A stretch of DNA of 64,000 nucleotides. Origin: Natronoarchaeum mannanilyticum (GTDB taxonomy: Archaea > Halobacteriota > Halobacteria > Halobacteriales > Natronoarchaeaceae). The notes beneath the pieces were generated by a model. It worked only from the letters and a program-made list of their open reading frames with translations, did not search any database and was not told where the DNA came from. Numbering within the stretch: the stretch's first letter is position 1; each line of letters starts with the position of its first letter. Of this stretch, positions 33,539 through 43,349 are shown in pieces. The position numbers were made by a program, and so were the translations under genes. The stretch spans positions 372,001 through 436,000 of the forward strand of contig NZ_BAAADV010000001.1 in the NCBI RefSeq assembly GCF_039522665.1. Direction: 5' to 3'.

Positions 33539-34543
33539 GTGCGAGTGTTACTCATCGGCGGCACCGGGCTGATCTCGACCGGGATCACGAGACAGCTCGT
33601 CGCCGCCGGCCACGAGGTGATCTGTTTCACGCGAGGGGAGACGGACGCCGATCTCCCCGATGCAGTCGAGTTCGTCCGCGGCGACCGGAACGACGCCGAC
33701 CGCCTGGCCGCGGTCGCGCGCGACGTCGACGCCGACTGCGCGATCGACATGGTGTGTTTCGACGCCGAGCAGGCCCGCGCCGCCGTCGAGGCGTTCGCCG
33801 GCCGGGTCGACCAGTACGTGTTCTGCTCGACGGTCGACGTCTACCACCGGCCGCCGGAGCGCAATCCCGTGACCGAATCGGCGAGTCGCGAACCCGGCGT
33901 GAGCGAGTACGGCCGGAACAAGGCCGCCGCCGAGGACGTGTTCTTCGACGCCGACGGCGAAGCGTTCGCGACGACCGTGATCCGGCCCTGGAGCACGTAC
34001 GGCGAGGGCGGCACCGTGCTGCACACGCTCGGCGACGGGAGCTACTACGTCGACCGGATTCGGAAGGGCAAGCCGATCGTCGTCCACGGCGACGGCACGT
34101 CGCTGTGGGGCCCCTGTCACCGCGACGACGTCGCCGCGGCGTTCGTCGGCGCGGTCGGCAACGAGACCGCTTTCGGCGAGGCCTACCACGTCACCAGTGA
34201 GGAGACGATCACCTGGAACCAGTACCACCGCCGGGTCGCGAGCGCGCTCGACGCGCCCGAGCCCGAACTCGTCCACATTCCGACCGACCAGCTCCGGGCG
34301 GCCGTGCCCGACCGAACCCACCTGCTGGAGAATCACTTCCGGTACAGCACGGTGTTCGACAACGCGAAGGCCCGGCGCGACCTGGGCTTCGAGTACACGA
34401 TCGACTTCGAGGACGGCGTCCGCCGAACCGTGGCGGCGCTCGACGAGCGCGACGCCGTCGATCCCTGGGACGGTGAGAACGACGACGCGATCGTCGACGC
34501 GTGGCGCGAGTCGACCGACTCGTTCGTCGCGCGGTTCGGCTAA
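33539..34543 (+). CDS. NAD-dependent epimerase/dehydratase family protein
   Basis: Extended short-chain dehydrogenase of 334 residues from GTG 33539. The Rossmann loop is LLIGGTGLIS (about 4-13), the Ser/Thr is in FCSTVDVYH, and the Tyr-x3-Lys is EYGRNKAAAED. The region RPWSTYGEGG and the C-terminal domain are those of nucleotide-sugar epimerase-like or RNA-binding CSP41-like proteins. An upstream in-frame GTG (33515) exists, but TTTAAG at 33510-33515 is a TATA box at leaderless distance from 33539. Substrate not deducible. Confidence 0.85.
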   Translation: MRVLLIGGTGLISTGITRQLVAAGHEVICFTRGETDADLPDAVEFVRGDRNDADRLAAVARDVDADCAIDMVCFDAEQARAAVEAFAGRVDQYVFCSTVDVYHRPPERNPVTESASREPGVSEYGRNKAAAEDVFFDADGEAFATTVIRPWSTYGEGGTVLHTLGDGSYYVDRIRKGKPIVVHGDGTSLWGPCHRDDVAAAFVGAVGNETAFGEAYHVTSEETITWNQYHRRVASALDAPEPELVHIPTDQLRAAVPDRTHLLENHFRYSTVFDNAKARRDLGFEYTIDFEDGVRRTVAALDERDAVDPWDGENDDAIVDAWRESTDSFVARFG

Positions 34544-34605
34544 GTCGGCGGTTATGGTCGGCGTCGCGACGAACTACCCGGGCACATCGAACCGGTAAGC
34601 GGCGG

Positions 34606-35970
<1,365 letters not shown>

Positions 35971-36124
35971 ACTCGTGGCGACGACCGCCGCGCCTAAACG
36001 CGAAGTTTCGCGACGGTTGCCGTTGGCCGTGACGTGGATGCGCGTGGCGACCAGTCGCTGTCGCGTACCTAGGGACGGCGCGGTGGTACTACCGGACGAG
36101 TGGGGAGTCGGCGGGACGGCGCGG

Positions 36125-37144
36125 TCACCGCTCGTCGCCGTCTCGGAACGCGAGAGCGGCTAGCAGGGCTATCACGGCGCCGATCAGAGCAGCCGCGAGT
36201 TCCACCGGGTGCGTGAACGCCCAGAGCTGGAGGCTGCGCTCGCGCGCCCGGTCGTCGAACCGGCCGTGGGCGCCGTGGTCCGTCTCGTCGTCGACCGGCT
36301 CCCGGAGGTTGTGCGCCCGGTCGGGGTCGCTCGGCTCGTCGGTCATCTGGGAGCTCCACCCCGAGGACGCCAGCTTCCGGTCGAGCCGGCGGGGGATCAC
36401 GCGGTTCCCCAGGATCGCCTTGACCGTCGAGCGGCCGACCCACAGCTCGCTGCGGTCGTTTCGGACCGCCCAGACGATCGCCTCCGCGGCGACCTCCGGC
36501 TGGTAGATCGGCGGCACGGGCTGGGGCTTTTTCGGCAGGCGACTTTTCACCCAGTCGAACTGGGGCGTGTTGAGCGCCGGCATCTGGACCATCGTGAGCT
36601 GGACGTCGCTGTCCCGGTGGATGAGTTCGCTGCGAACCGACTCGGTGAACCCCTGGATCGCGTGCTTGGCGCCGCAGTACGCCGACTGGAGCGGGATGCC
36701 GCGGTAGGCGAGCGCCGAGCCGACCTGCACGATCACCCCCTCGTCCATCCGGTCGAGCGCGACCTCGGTACCGTACACGAACCCGAGATACGTCACTTCG
36801 GTCACGCGCCGGTACTCCTCGTGGTCCATCTCGGTCGCGGGCGAGAACACCGACGTCATGGCGGCATTCACCCAGACGTCGATCCGTCCGAACTCCTCTT
36901 CGACGGCGTCGGCGGCGTCCTCGATCTGCTCGGCGTCGGCGACGTCGGTCGGCACCGCCAGCGCCTCGCCGCCGGCGTCCTCGACGTCCTCGCGCGCGCC
37001 GTCGAGTCCGGCTTCCCCCCGCGCGAGGAGGCCGACCTGCGCGCCCTGCTCGGCGAACGCGCGCGCCGTCGCCCGGCCGACGCCGGCCGACGCCCCCGTC
37101 ACCACGACGACTTCCGAATCGTCCGTTTTGGTTGTCTCAGACAT
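36125..37144 (-). CDS. SDR-family oxidoreductase with C-terminal membrane anchor
   Basis: Classical short-chain dehydrogenase of 339 residues. NAD(P) loop TGASAGVGRA (about 16-25), N-x-A active-site region VNAAM, catalytic Ser in VGSALAYRG, and Tyr-x3-Lys in YCGAKHA. The extra C-terminus holds a charged linker and one membrane helix (about 310-332), so the enzyme is tethered to the membrane. It lies 6 bases downstream of the SPW-VKOR protein, in the operon GH15 - SPW/VKOR - SDR. Substrate unknown. Confidence 0.9.
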   Translation of the reverse strand: MSETTKTDDSEVVVVTGASAGVGRATARAFAEQGAQVGLLARGEAGLDGAREDVEDAGGEALAVPTDVADAEQIEDAADAVEEEFGRIDVWVNAAMTSVFSPATEMDHEEYRRVTEVTYLGFVYGTEVALDRMDEGVIVQVGSALAYRGIPLQSAYCGAKHAIQGFTESVRSELIHRDSDVQLTMVQMPALNTPQFDWVKSRLPKKPQPVPPIYQPEVAAEAIVWAVRNDRSELWVGRSTVKAILGNRVIPRRLDRKLASSGWSSQMTDEPSDPDRAHNLREPVDDETDHGAHGRFDDRARERSLQLWAFTHPVELAAALIGAVIALLAALAFRDGDER

Positions 37145-37150
37145 TGTTTC

Positions 37151-38527
37151 TCACACGATGTACTCCTGCCAGAACCCGTACTGATCCCGGATCTGCCCTC
37201 TCGGGACGCTCAGGAGGATCAACAGCACGCCCGCGACGACGCCGCTCCACGTCGCGAGCGTCGGCGCGCCGAACAGCCACGGCGCCACCGCCGCCCACGC
37301 GCCGAGCGGGACGTTGACGAACCGCAGCGCCCGCGCCGGTTCGGCCGTCGCGATCACGGCGGTCGAGACGACGAGCGAACCGGCGAGGTGGCTGCTGTCG
37401 GCGAGCAGTCCGCCGGTGCCGAACACCGTCGGCGAGAGCATCAGCCAGAAGCCGACCGCCAGCGACGCCAGCAGGTACCACGGGATCGAAATCCCCCAGA
37501 ACATCCCCGCGGGGCGGTTCCGCTCCTCGCGAGTATCCCCGTCCAGCCCGGCGTCCGCCTCGGAGAGGTGCCCGCCCATCCAGAAGGCGTGCCACAGCGA
37601 CGCGCCCGCGTCGGTGCGCCGGTCGAGCAGCTGGACCATCGCGACGACCTCGTCGAAGGTGAGCGAGATCATCCACAGCATCCCGAACGCCGACAGCAGG
37701 CAGAGCGTGCACCACGTCCCGACGAGCACCGGCTGGAAGATCACCAAAAGCACCTGAACGAACCCCAGCGGGATCACGACGATGCCGAAGAACGTCACCA
37801 TCCACGGCATCGTCCGCCAGCGGCTCCGGCCGCCCATGAAGCCCATCAGCGCCTCGATCGCGTACGCGACGGCGCCCAGGCCGGCGTCGGAGACGGGGAA
37901 CGCCGCCGACACCTGCGAGTCGAGGATCTGCTCGGTACCGTCACCGAAAACGGGGTCCCACACGGCGTCGATGTACCCCAGTTGGTAGGCCGCCATGTAC
38001 TGCGAGGCGAAGAAGCCGAACATGCCCAGCGCGATCAGCGGGAACCGCTGGGCCGCCGTCGAGGGGTTGTACGACCAGCCCTCGGGCACCGCGGCACCGT
38101 CCATCCGCATGCGCATCATGATGATGATCGAGAACATGATCACCAGGATCCCCACGAGCGTGTCGTTGAGGTAGGCGGCCGCCGTCGGCGCGTGAAACAC
38201 CAGCGGCGCCAGCAGCAGCCAGACGCCGACGCCGCCGCTGGCGTACGACGCCCACGGGTTTTTCTGCCAAACGGTCACGACGCCCAGCGCCACGAGCACC
38301 AGCCCCGTCACGACGTCGCTCCACGTCATCAGCGCGCTCTCGTACCCGTGAGCCGACGGGGCGAACACGAGCCAGATGCCCAGCGAGATGATGCCGTACT
38401 GGATCCACAGCTCCTTCAGCGGATGCTTCAGCATCATCTCGCCGGGTTCTTGCATATCCCCGCCGTCGTCCTGTCCATCGCCGTTCTCCTGTCCGCCGCT
38501 CTCTTGATCCTGAGTGCTGTCAGCCAT
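37151..38527 (-). CDS. SPW-repeat / VKOR-like membrane protein
   Basis: A 458-residue polytopic protein. Residues 36-140 and 345-445 look like SPW-repeat membrane units (W-x-n-G-x-W-L pattern). The centre (about 185-300) resembles a vitamin K epoxide reductase-like domain, with the redox pair Cys273-x-x-Cys276 in TWCTLCLLSAF. Other cysteines usual in VKOR are absent; the block WDPVFGDGTEQILDSQVS fits a family variant with Gly in place of the first Cys. It overlaps GH15 by 8 bases and precedes the SDR. Possibly a membrane thiol/quinone redox protein. Confidence 0.75.
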   Translation of the reverse strand: MADSTQDQESGGQENGDGQDDGGDMQEPGEMMLKHPLKELWIQYGIISLGIWLVFAPSAHGYESALMTWSDVVTGLVLVALGVVTVWQKNPWASYASGGVGVWLLLAPLVFHAPTAAAYLNDTLVGILVIMFSIIIMMRMRMDGAAVPEGWSYNPSTAAQRFPLIALGMFGFFASQYMAAYQLGYIDAVWDPVFGDGTEQILDSQVSAAFPVSDAGLGAVAYAIEALMGFMGGRSRWRTMPWMVTFFGIVVIPLGFVQVLLVIFQPVLVGTWCTLCLLSAFGMLWMISLTFDEVVAMVQLLDRRTDAGASLWHAFWMGGHLSEADAGLDGDTREERNRPAGMFWGISIPWYLLASLAVGFWLMLSPTVFGTGGLLADSSHLAGSLVVSTAVIATAEPARALRFVNVPLGAWAAVAPWLFGAPTLATWSGVVAGVLLILLSVPRGQIRDQYGFWQEYIV

Positions 38528-40430
38528 CGTTATCCCCCGATCGTGAAGCGCCGTGCGCTGCCGAATCCCCCAGCGCGAGCGCGCCGTTGATCAGCCCGAT
38601 CTGGCTGAACGCCTGCGGGTAGTTCCCCAGCAGCTCGCCCGTCTCGCGGTCGATCTCCTCCGAAAGCAGGCCGAGCGGGCTGACGAACTCGCAGACCGAC
38701 TCGAACAGCTCGCGGGCCTCGTCGTCGCGGCCCGCCAGCGCGAGCGCGTTGACCAGCCAGAACGAGCAGACGACGAACGCGCCCTCCTCGCCGGGGAGCC
38801 CGTCGTCGCCCTCGAAGCGGTCGACCAGCCCGTCGTCGGTCGCCAGTCGGTCGCGGACGGCGTCGATCGTCCCCTGCACCCGTTCGTCGTCGGGCGGGAG
38901 AAAGTCGACCATCGGGATGCGCAGCGCCGCCGCGTCGAGCTGATCGTCGGCCTCGAACGAGCGGACGAAGCTCCCTAGTTCGTCGCTGTACCCCCGATCG
39001 AGAACCGTCTCCTCGATCTCCGACCGAGCGTCGCGCCAGCGATCGACCGGCGCCTCGTAGTCGGTCTCGTCGACGATCCGGAGCGCGCGGTCGATCGCCG
39101 CCCAGCACATCACCTTCGAGTAGACGAAGTTCTGCGGGTCGCCGCGAACTTCCCAGATCCCGACGTCGGGCCGGTGCCACTCGTCGCAGACGTAGTCGAC
39201 GATGTCCCGGATCGCTTCCCAGGCGCGGTCGGTGATCTCGGCGCCGTAGCGCGTCGTCTCGTGGACGCCGACGATCAGTTCGCCGTAGATGTCGAACTGC
39301 CGCTGCTCGTGGGCGGCGTTGCCGACCCGGACCGGCGACGAGTTCCGGTAGCCCGCGAGGTGATCGAGCGTCCGCTCGGGCAGGTCGTCGTTGCCGTGCA
39401 GTCCGTAGACGGGCTGGATGTCGGCCGGCGGCCCCCGCGAGCAGTGCGAGAGACAGAGCTCGAAGTACGCTTTGGCCTCCTTGAGGTGCCCGAGCTCGGC
39501 CAGCGCCTGGACGGTAAAGGCCGAGTCGCGGATCCAGTTGTACCGGTAGTCCCAGTTCCGGACGCCGCCGACATCCTCGGGCAGCGAGGTCGTCGGCGCG
39601 GCGCAGATCGCCCCCGTGTCGTCGTGGATCAGCAGCTTGAGCGCCAGCGCCGATCGGACCGCCAGGTCGTGGTTCGGACCGCCGATCGAACACGCCCCGT
39701 CGTCGGGACACTCGTGGGCCCAGTCCCGCCAGTACTCGACGACGTCGTCGAACACTCGCCGGTGCTCGGCCGGCCGGTCGGCGATCTCGCGGTCGTAGCC
39801 GAGGACGAGCCAGCGCGTCTCGCCCTCGTCGAGCGTCAGCGCGGCGCCGACGCCGTCCTCTCCCGGCGCGGGCGAGGCGTCATCGCCGCTCTCGTCGACG
39901 TCGAACTCGATCGAACTCGTGAGAAACGCCGACTCGTCGTCTCCGTGGGCCACGACGCCGTGGTTCGATCGCTCGACGGCCGGCGTCGTCCGCGCGTAGT
40001 CGAACCGCGGCGCGAACCGGACGTCCAGTTCGACCCGACCGTCGTCGCAGTCGACTTTCCGGTACAGCGCCCGGTGCGCGCCCTCGACGCCGTCCGCGGC
40101 CGCCGGAACGGGCATGAAGTCGGTCACGGTCGCCCGCCCGGACGCCGTCTCGAAGCGCGTCCGGAGGACGTTCGTCCGATCGAGGTACCGCTGGCTCGCC
40201 TCGAACGAGCCGGACGGGGTGACGGCGAAGTGACCGCCGCGCTCGGCGTCGAGCAGGCGGGCGAACAGGCTCGGCGACTCGACGTGCGGGAAGCAACACC
40301 AGTCGACCGCGCCGTCGCGACCGATCAGGGCGACGGTTTCGAGGTTGCCGACGACGCCGTACTCCCCGATCGGTCTGTACGCCGCGTCAGCCGATCGGGC
40401 GTCGAAATCCTGCGAAGTCGGTGGGTGCAT
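38520..40430 (-). CDS. Glycoside hydrolase family 15 (glucoamylase/trehalase-type)
   Basis: A 636-residue enzyme from ATG 40430. The N-terminal beta-sandwich (1-250; IGEYGVVGNLETVALIGRDG, DWCCFPHVESPSLFARLL) precedes the (alpha/alpha)6 barrel. Barrel motifs are VRNWDYRYNWIRDSAFT, GIWEVRG (general acid Glu region) and EEGAFVVCSFWLVNALA (general base Glu region). There is no signal peptide, so it acts inside the cell on glucosides such as trehalose or maltodextrin. First gene of the operon with SPW-VKOR and SDR; upstream codons beyond 40430 are Arg/Thr-rich and not credible. Confidence 0.9.
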   Translation of the reverse strand: MHPPTSQDFDARSADAAYRPIGEYGVVGNLETVALIGRDGAVDWCCFPHVESPSLFARLLDAERGGHFAVTPSGSFEASQRYLDRTNVLRTRFETASGRATVTDFMPVPAAADGVEGAHRALYRKVDCDDGRVELDVRFAPRFDYARTTPAVERSNHGVVAHGDDESAFLTSSIEFDVDESGDDASPAPGEDGVGAALTLDEGETRWLVLGYDREIADRPAEHRRVFDDVVEYWRDWAHECPDDGACSIGGPNHDLAVRSALALKLLIHDDTGAICAAPTTSLPEDVGGVRNWDYRYNWIRDSAFTVQALAELGHLKEAKAYFELCLSHCSRGPPADIQPVYGLHGNDDLPERTLDHLAGYRNSSPVRVGNAAHEQRQFDIYGELIVGVHETTRYGAEITDRAWEAIRDIVDYVCDEWHRPDVGIWEVRGDPQNFVYSKVMCWAAIDRALRIVDETDYEAPVDRWRDARSEIEETVLDRGYSDELGSFVRSFEADDQLDAAALRIPMVDFLPPDDERVQGTIDAVRDRLATDDGLVDRFEGDDGLPGEEGAFVVCSFWLVNALALAGRDDEARELFESVCEFVSPLGLLSEEIDRETGELLGNYPQAFSQIGLINGALALGDSAAHGASRSGDNDG

Positions 40431-40763
40431 GGTAGTGGTCCTTCGCCGGCGGGACGGCGTCACGTGTGGTCTATCACGAATCCGGTGTTCAACCTAGGGG
40501 GTCGTCGGAGACGGACTCCGGTACTCGGGCGACCGGACGCGTCGCCGTCCGGGAGCGAATCGTCTCCGAGAACGATCGCGCGGTACGAACGAGGTTGTCA
40601 CGGATCCGGGTTGCCCGGCCGGGATCAAAGGACCGAAGAGATTCCGCGCGGTATTTCGGCAGGTTCGAAGAAAATCGGCCGTAAAAACGGTAGTATCGAA
40701 GGAGCAACTCCATTGAACGTGGAGCGCGTACCGTCGACTGAGGCAACGGTCTCGAGGAAAACA
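40431..40763. other. Gap of 333 bases without a recognisable gene
   Basis: Lies between the divergent GH15 and SHOCT-protein genes. It must hold both promoters. I see A/T-rich patches (AAAATCGGCCGTAAAAACGG at about 40671-40690) but no clear TATA box, RNA or conserved reading frame. Confidence 0.4.
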
Positions 40764-41129
40764 ATGCCCGAAAACACCACCGACAGTTCGCTCGTCGCGA
40801 TCGTCCTCGCCCTCGCCGCGCTGGTCGTCCTCCCCGTGATCGTCATGGGCGGCGGCATGATGGGGTTCGGACCGATGATGGGCGCGTGGGAGCACGGAAT
40901 GTGGGGCGGCGGAACGATGCCGATCTGGATGCTGCTGGTCGGCGTGGTGATGCAGCTCCTGTTCCTCGCGGCGATCGTCGGCGCCGTCTACCTGCTGTAT
41001 CGAGCGGTCGCCGGCTCGGACGACGACGCCGACCGAGCGCTCGAAGAACTTCGGATCGCGTACGCCCGCGGCGAGCTGACCGACGAGGAGTACGAACAGC
41101 GCCGGGACGCGCTGGAACGCGATCGCTGA
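40764..41129 (+). CDS. Met-rich SHOCT-domain membrane protein
   Basis: A 121-residue protein. Helix one (about 8-28) leads into a loop very rich in Met, Gly and His/Trp (GGGMMGFGPMMGAWEHGMWGG), then helix two (53-78) and a C-terminal SHOCT motif (LEELRIAYARGELTDEEYEQRRDAL, about 94-118). The Met/His loop resembles soft-metal (copper) binding sites. Neighbours include a DUF411 relic, DoxX, DtxR-like and CopD-like proteins, which also points to copper or other metal handling. Upstream frame extension is antisense to GH15 and rejected. Confidence 0.8.
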   Translation: MPENTTDSSLVAIVLALAALVVLPVIVMGGGMMGFGPMMGAWEHGMWGGGTMPIWMLLVGVVMQLLFLAAIVGAVYLLYRAVAGSDDDADRALEELRIAYARGELTDEEYEQRRDALERDR

Positions 41130-41160
41130 CCGACGGGAGTTCGACTGCGACCACCGAACG

Positions 41161-41790
41161 ATGCTCGACACGTCTGTGCCAGAACGCGACGGCGACTCTC
41201 TCCCGCGGTGGCTCGAGCGGTACCGCGTGTACGCTCTCTACGGGCTCGTCGCCGGGACGATACTCTGCCTGCTCGCGCTGTTCACGAACCCGGTCCCGGA
41301 TCCGTCGTTTCCGAGGCTGACGCTTCCGGCGTCGCTTCGGCTGCCGGTCCGCCAGCCCCGAATCGAACACTGGCCCGTCACGTACACGGTCGGCATCTGG
41401 CTGTGGATCGGCGGCTTCCCGGCGCTGATTCTGACCGGCTTTCTGAAGTACGGCGCCGCAGATCGGCCCGGCCCCGCACTGTGGCTCGGCGGCGCGCCGG
41501 CGGCGGCGATGCTCGGCTGGACGACGTACTGTCGGTTCTTCTGGCCGAAGCTCCACCCGCCCACGTGGAACGCACCCTCGTACACGATCGCGTGCTGGGG
41601 GTACTGCTCGACGTACGAGGCGCTCTGGAGCAATCTCGCCTACGCGATCGCGCTGCTCGGGGTCGCCGCGACCGTCGCCGCGGTTCGGCGCCGGCGCGGC
41701 GCGCCACACGCACTGGTCGCATTCGGGATGCTCGCGTTGCCGCTCGGACTTCCCGCGCTGTACGAGGGGTATCGCCGAGCGATGCGGTGA
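41161..41790 (+). CDS. Membrane protein, unknown
   Basis: A 209-residue protein with about five membrane helices (22-42, 75-97, 105-125, 155-175, 183-200). The loop between helices three and four holds several Cys, Trp and Tyr (YCRFFWPKLHPPTWN, ACWGYCSTYE). I do not recognise a family. It follows the SHOCT gene after 31 bases and precedes the DUF411 relic, so it likely belongs to the metal cluster. Confidence 0.7.
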   Translation: MLDTSVPERDGDSLPRWLERYRVYALYGLVAGTILCLLALFTNPVPDPSFPRLTLPASLRLPVRQPRIEHWPVTYTVGIWLWIGGFPALILTGFLKYGAADRPGPALWLGGAPAAAMLGWTTYCRFFWPKLHPPTWNAPSYTIACWGYCSTYEALWSNLAYAIALLGVAATVAAVRRRRGAPHALVAFGMLALPLGLPALYEGYRRAMR

Positions 41791-41814
41791 GGAGCAGCGA
41801 AGCGTACGATCCGA

Positions 41815-42131
41815 GGTCACGAACCGGCGCGCTCGACGGCGACCTCGCGGAGACCGTTCCGGAGGACGTCGACGCAGTCAAGCGCGAGCCGGGGTTCCGG
41901 CCGATCTTCGAAGCTGTCACGCCCTCGTCGTCGACGGGTACGCCGTCGAGGGACACGTCCCCGCGGCGACGATCGCGACCCTCCTCGAGGAACGACCGGC
42001 GATCGACGGGATCGCGCTTCCCGAGATGCCGGCAGGCTCGCCGGGGATGGGCGGCGAAAAAAATCGATCCGTTCGTCGTGTACGCGATCGGCGGCGATTG
42101 CAGCGGCGAGGTTTTCGAAACTATCTATCTT
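41815..42131 (+). pseudogene. Decayed DUF411 (copper-associated) gene
   Basis: Three frames carry consecutive pieces of a DUF411 protein. DVDAVKREPGF (frame of 41208) is the N-terminal helix part. The Cys-His motif CHALVVDGYAVEGHVP starts at 41915 in another frame and continues to MPAGSPGMGGE, the family's signature. After a run of seven A at about 42057-42063, KIDPFVVYAIGGD restores the C-terminus in a third frame. The first 40 or so residues with the metal-binding CxxC are missing. So the gene is truncated and frameshifted at least twice, unless these are sequencing errors. Confidence 0.7.
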
Positions 42132-42138
42132 AGGGGCG

Positions 42139-42693
42139 TCAGCCCAGGATGTACCGCATCCAGGGGTACTTCTCGACGAGGGGCTGCCCGCCGACGTCGT
42201 ACTGCTCGATGTAGGCGTCCAGCCCGAGGATGCGCCCGGCGCCGAACGCGGCGACCGCGAGGAACGTGAGCATGTACGCGAAGTCGCCGTTGATGTATCC
42301 GTGCGAGACCTCCCAGTTGCCCAGGTAGAACATGAGCATCATGAACGCGCCCCAGAACGCCGCCAGGCGCGTCAGGGCACCGAAGATGAGCCCGAGCCCG
42401 ATCAGAACCTCTCCCCACGGCACCGCGACGTTGACGAAACTGACGAACAGGTCGGAACTGCCCATCGCCTCGAAGAGGCCGGCAGCGGGACTGCCGTTCG
42501 CCGCCGGCGCGTTGTTCAGGTAGCCCGCGGCGCCGAAGTCGCCCGACAGCACCTTGTCGAACCCGCTCTGGAAGAACGCGATGCCCATCATTAAGCGGAG
42601 GGCGAGGATGAACCAGACGCTCAAAGTGTGTAGTTTGCCGCTCGCCGTGAACCCGCCGATCGTGCTGGTGAGTTCGACCTCCTGTGAGGACAT
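42139..42693 (-). CDS. DoxX-family membrane protein
   Basis: A 184-residue, four-helix protein of the DoxX/DoxD group. Family blocks are LALRLMMGIAFFQSGFDKVLSGDF and PWGEVLIGLGLIFGALTRLAAFWGAFMMLMFYL. Members act with thiosulfate:quinone oxidoreductase or in redox/stress membrane complexes; no partner is adjacent. ATG 42693, with A/T-rich DNA upstream to 42725 and a possible promoter. It is divergent from the DtxR-like regulator. Confidence 0.88.
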   Translation of the reverse strand: MSSQEVELTSTIGGFTASGKLHTLSVWFILALRLMMGIAFFQSGFDKVLSGDFGAAGYLNNAPAANGSPAAGLFEAMGSSDLFVSFVNVAVPWGEVLIGLGLIFGALTRLAAFWGAFMMLMFYLGNWEVSHGYINGDFAYMLTFLAVAAFGAGRILGLDAYIEQYDVGGQPLVEKYPWMRYILG

Positions 42694-42836
42694 GATAAAT
42701 CAGATTTCACAGAGGAACTTGTTAAAGATTGGCCAACACATAGCGCGTCGAGCGGTACGTCAGGAGTGGCAATCGCGAGTCCCGCCCGAATGAGTTCGGC
42801 AGGAGCTACTCCCGGCTGAAGCGCCTGGCTATCGCC

Positions 42837-43316
42837 ATGGCATCGGCATCCGGGAGTCACGGGGAGTTCTGCACGGCGACGCATCCGAACCACTGTGTCG
42901 AGCGCGGCCCGGGGCGATACCTGACTGCGATCTACTGGATCGCGGGCGAGTCGGACTGTCGGGCGCGACCGGGATCGATCGGCGACCGGCTCGGCGTCGA
43001 GCCGGCGAGCGTGACCGAGATGTTCGTCCGGCTCGACGACGCCGGACTGGTCGACTACGAGAAGCAACGGGGCGTCGTGCCGACCGATCGGGGAGAGACC
43101 GTCGCCCGCGAACTCGCGTGGCGCCAGTGCGCCGTCCGGACGTTCTTCGCGGCGCGACTGGACGCCGAGCTCGACGCCGGGACGGCGTACCGCATCGGCT
43201 ACACGCTGCCCGAGCAGGGCGTCGAGCGGCTCGCCGAACTGGTCGGTCACCGCGCCGAGAGCCCGTGCTGCGGGGCCGGGTCGGACGGCGATTGCTTCTT
43301 CGGCGCTCGTTCCTGA
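42837..43316 (+). CDS. DtxR/MntR-family metal-dependent regulator
   Basis: A 159-residue regulator. Winged helix at about 25-85 (YLTAIYWIAGE, IGDRLGVEPASVTEMFVRLDDAGLV, VPTDRGE), then the metal-binding dimerisation domain with HRAE near 137. The first Cys and His residues (CTATHPNHCVERG) and the C-terminal CCGAGSDGDCFFG are unusual Cys-rich additions that could bind metal. There is no SH3 domain. The context of DoxX, a DUF411 relic and a Met-rich membrane protein suggests control of metal homeostasis. Confidence 0.86.
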   Translation: MASASGSHGEFCTATHPNHCVERGPGRYLTAIYWIAGESDCRARPGSIGDRLGVEPASVTEMFVRLDDAGLVDYEKQRGVVPTDRGETVARELAWRQCAVRTFFAARLDAELDAGTAYRIGYTLPEQGVERLAELVGHRAESPCCGAGSDGDCFFGARS

Positions 43317-43349
43317 CGGGACCGGCGTTGCCCTGTCGGCGCTCGGCGA

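Noticed and set aside
39174-41129. A 651-codon plus-strand frame ending in the SHOCT protein
   Set aside because: Only the last 121 codons are real; the rest is antisense to the GH15 gene.
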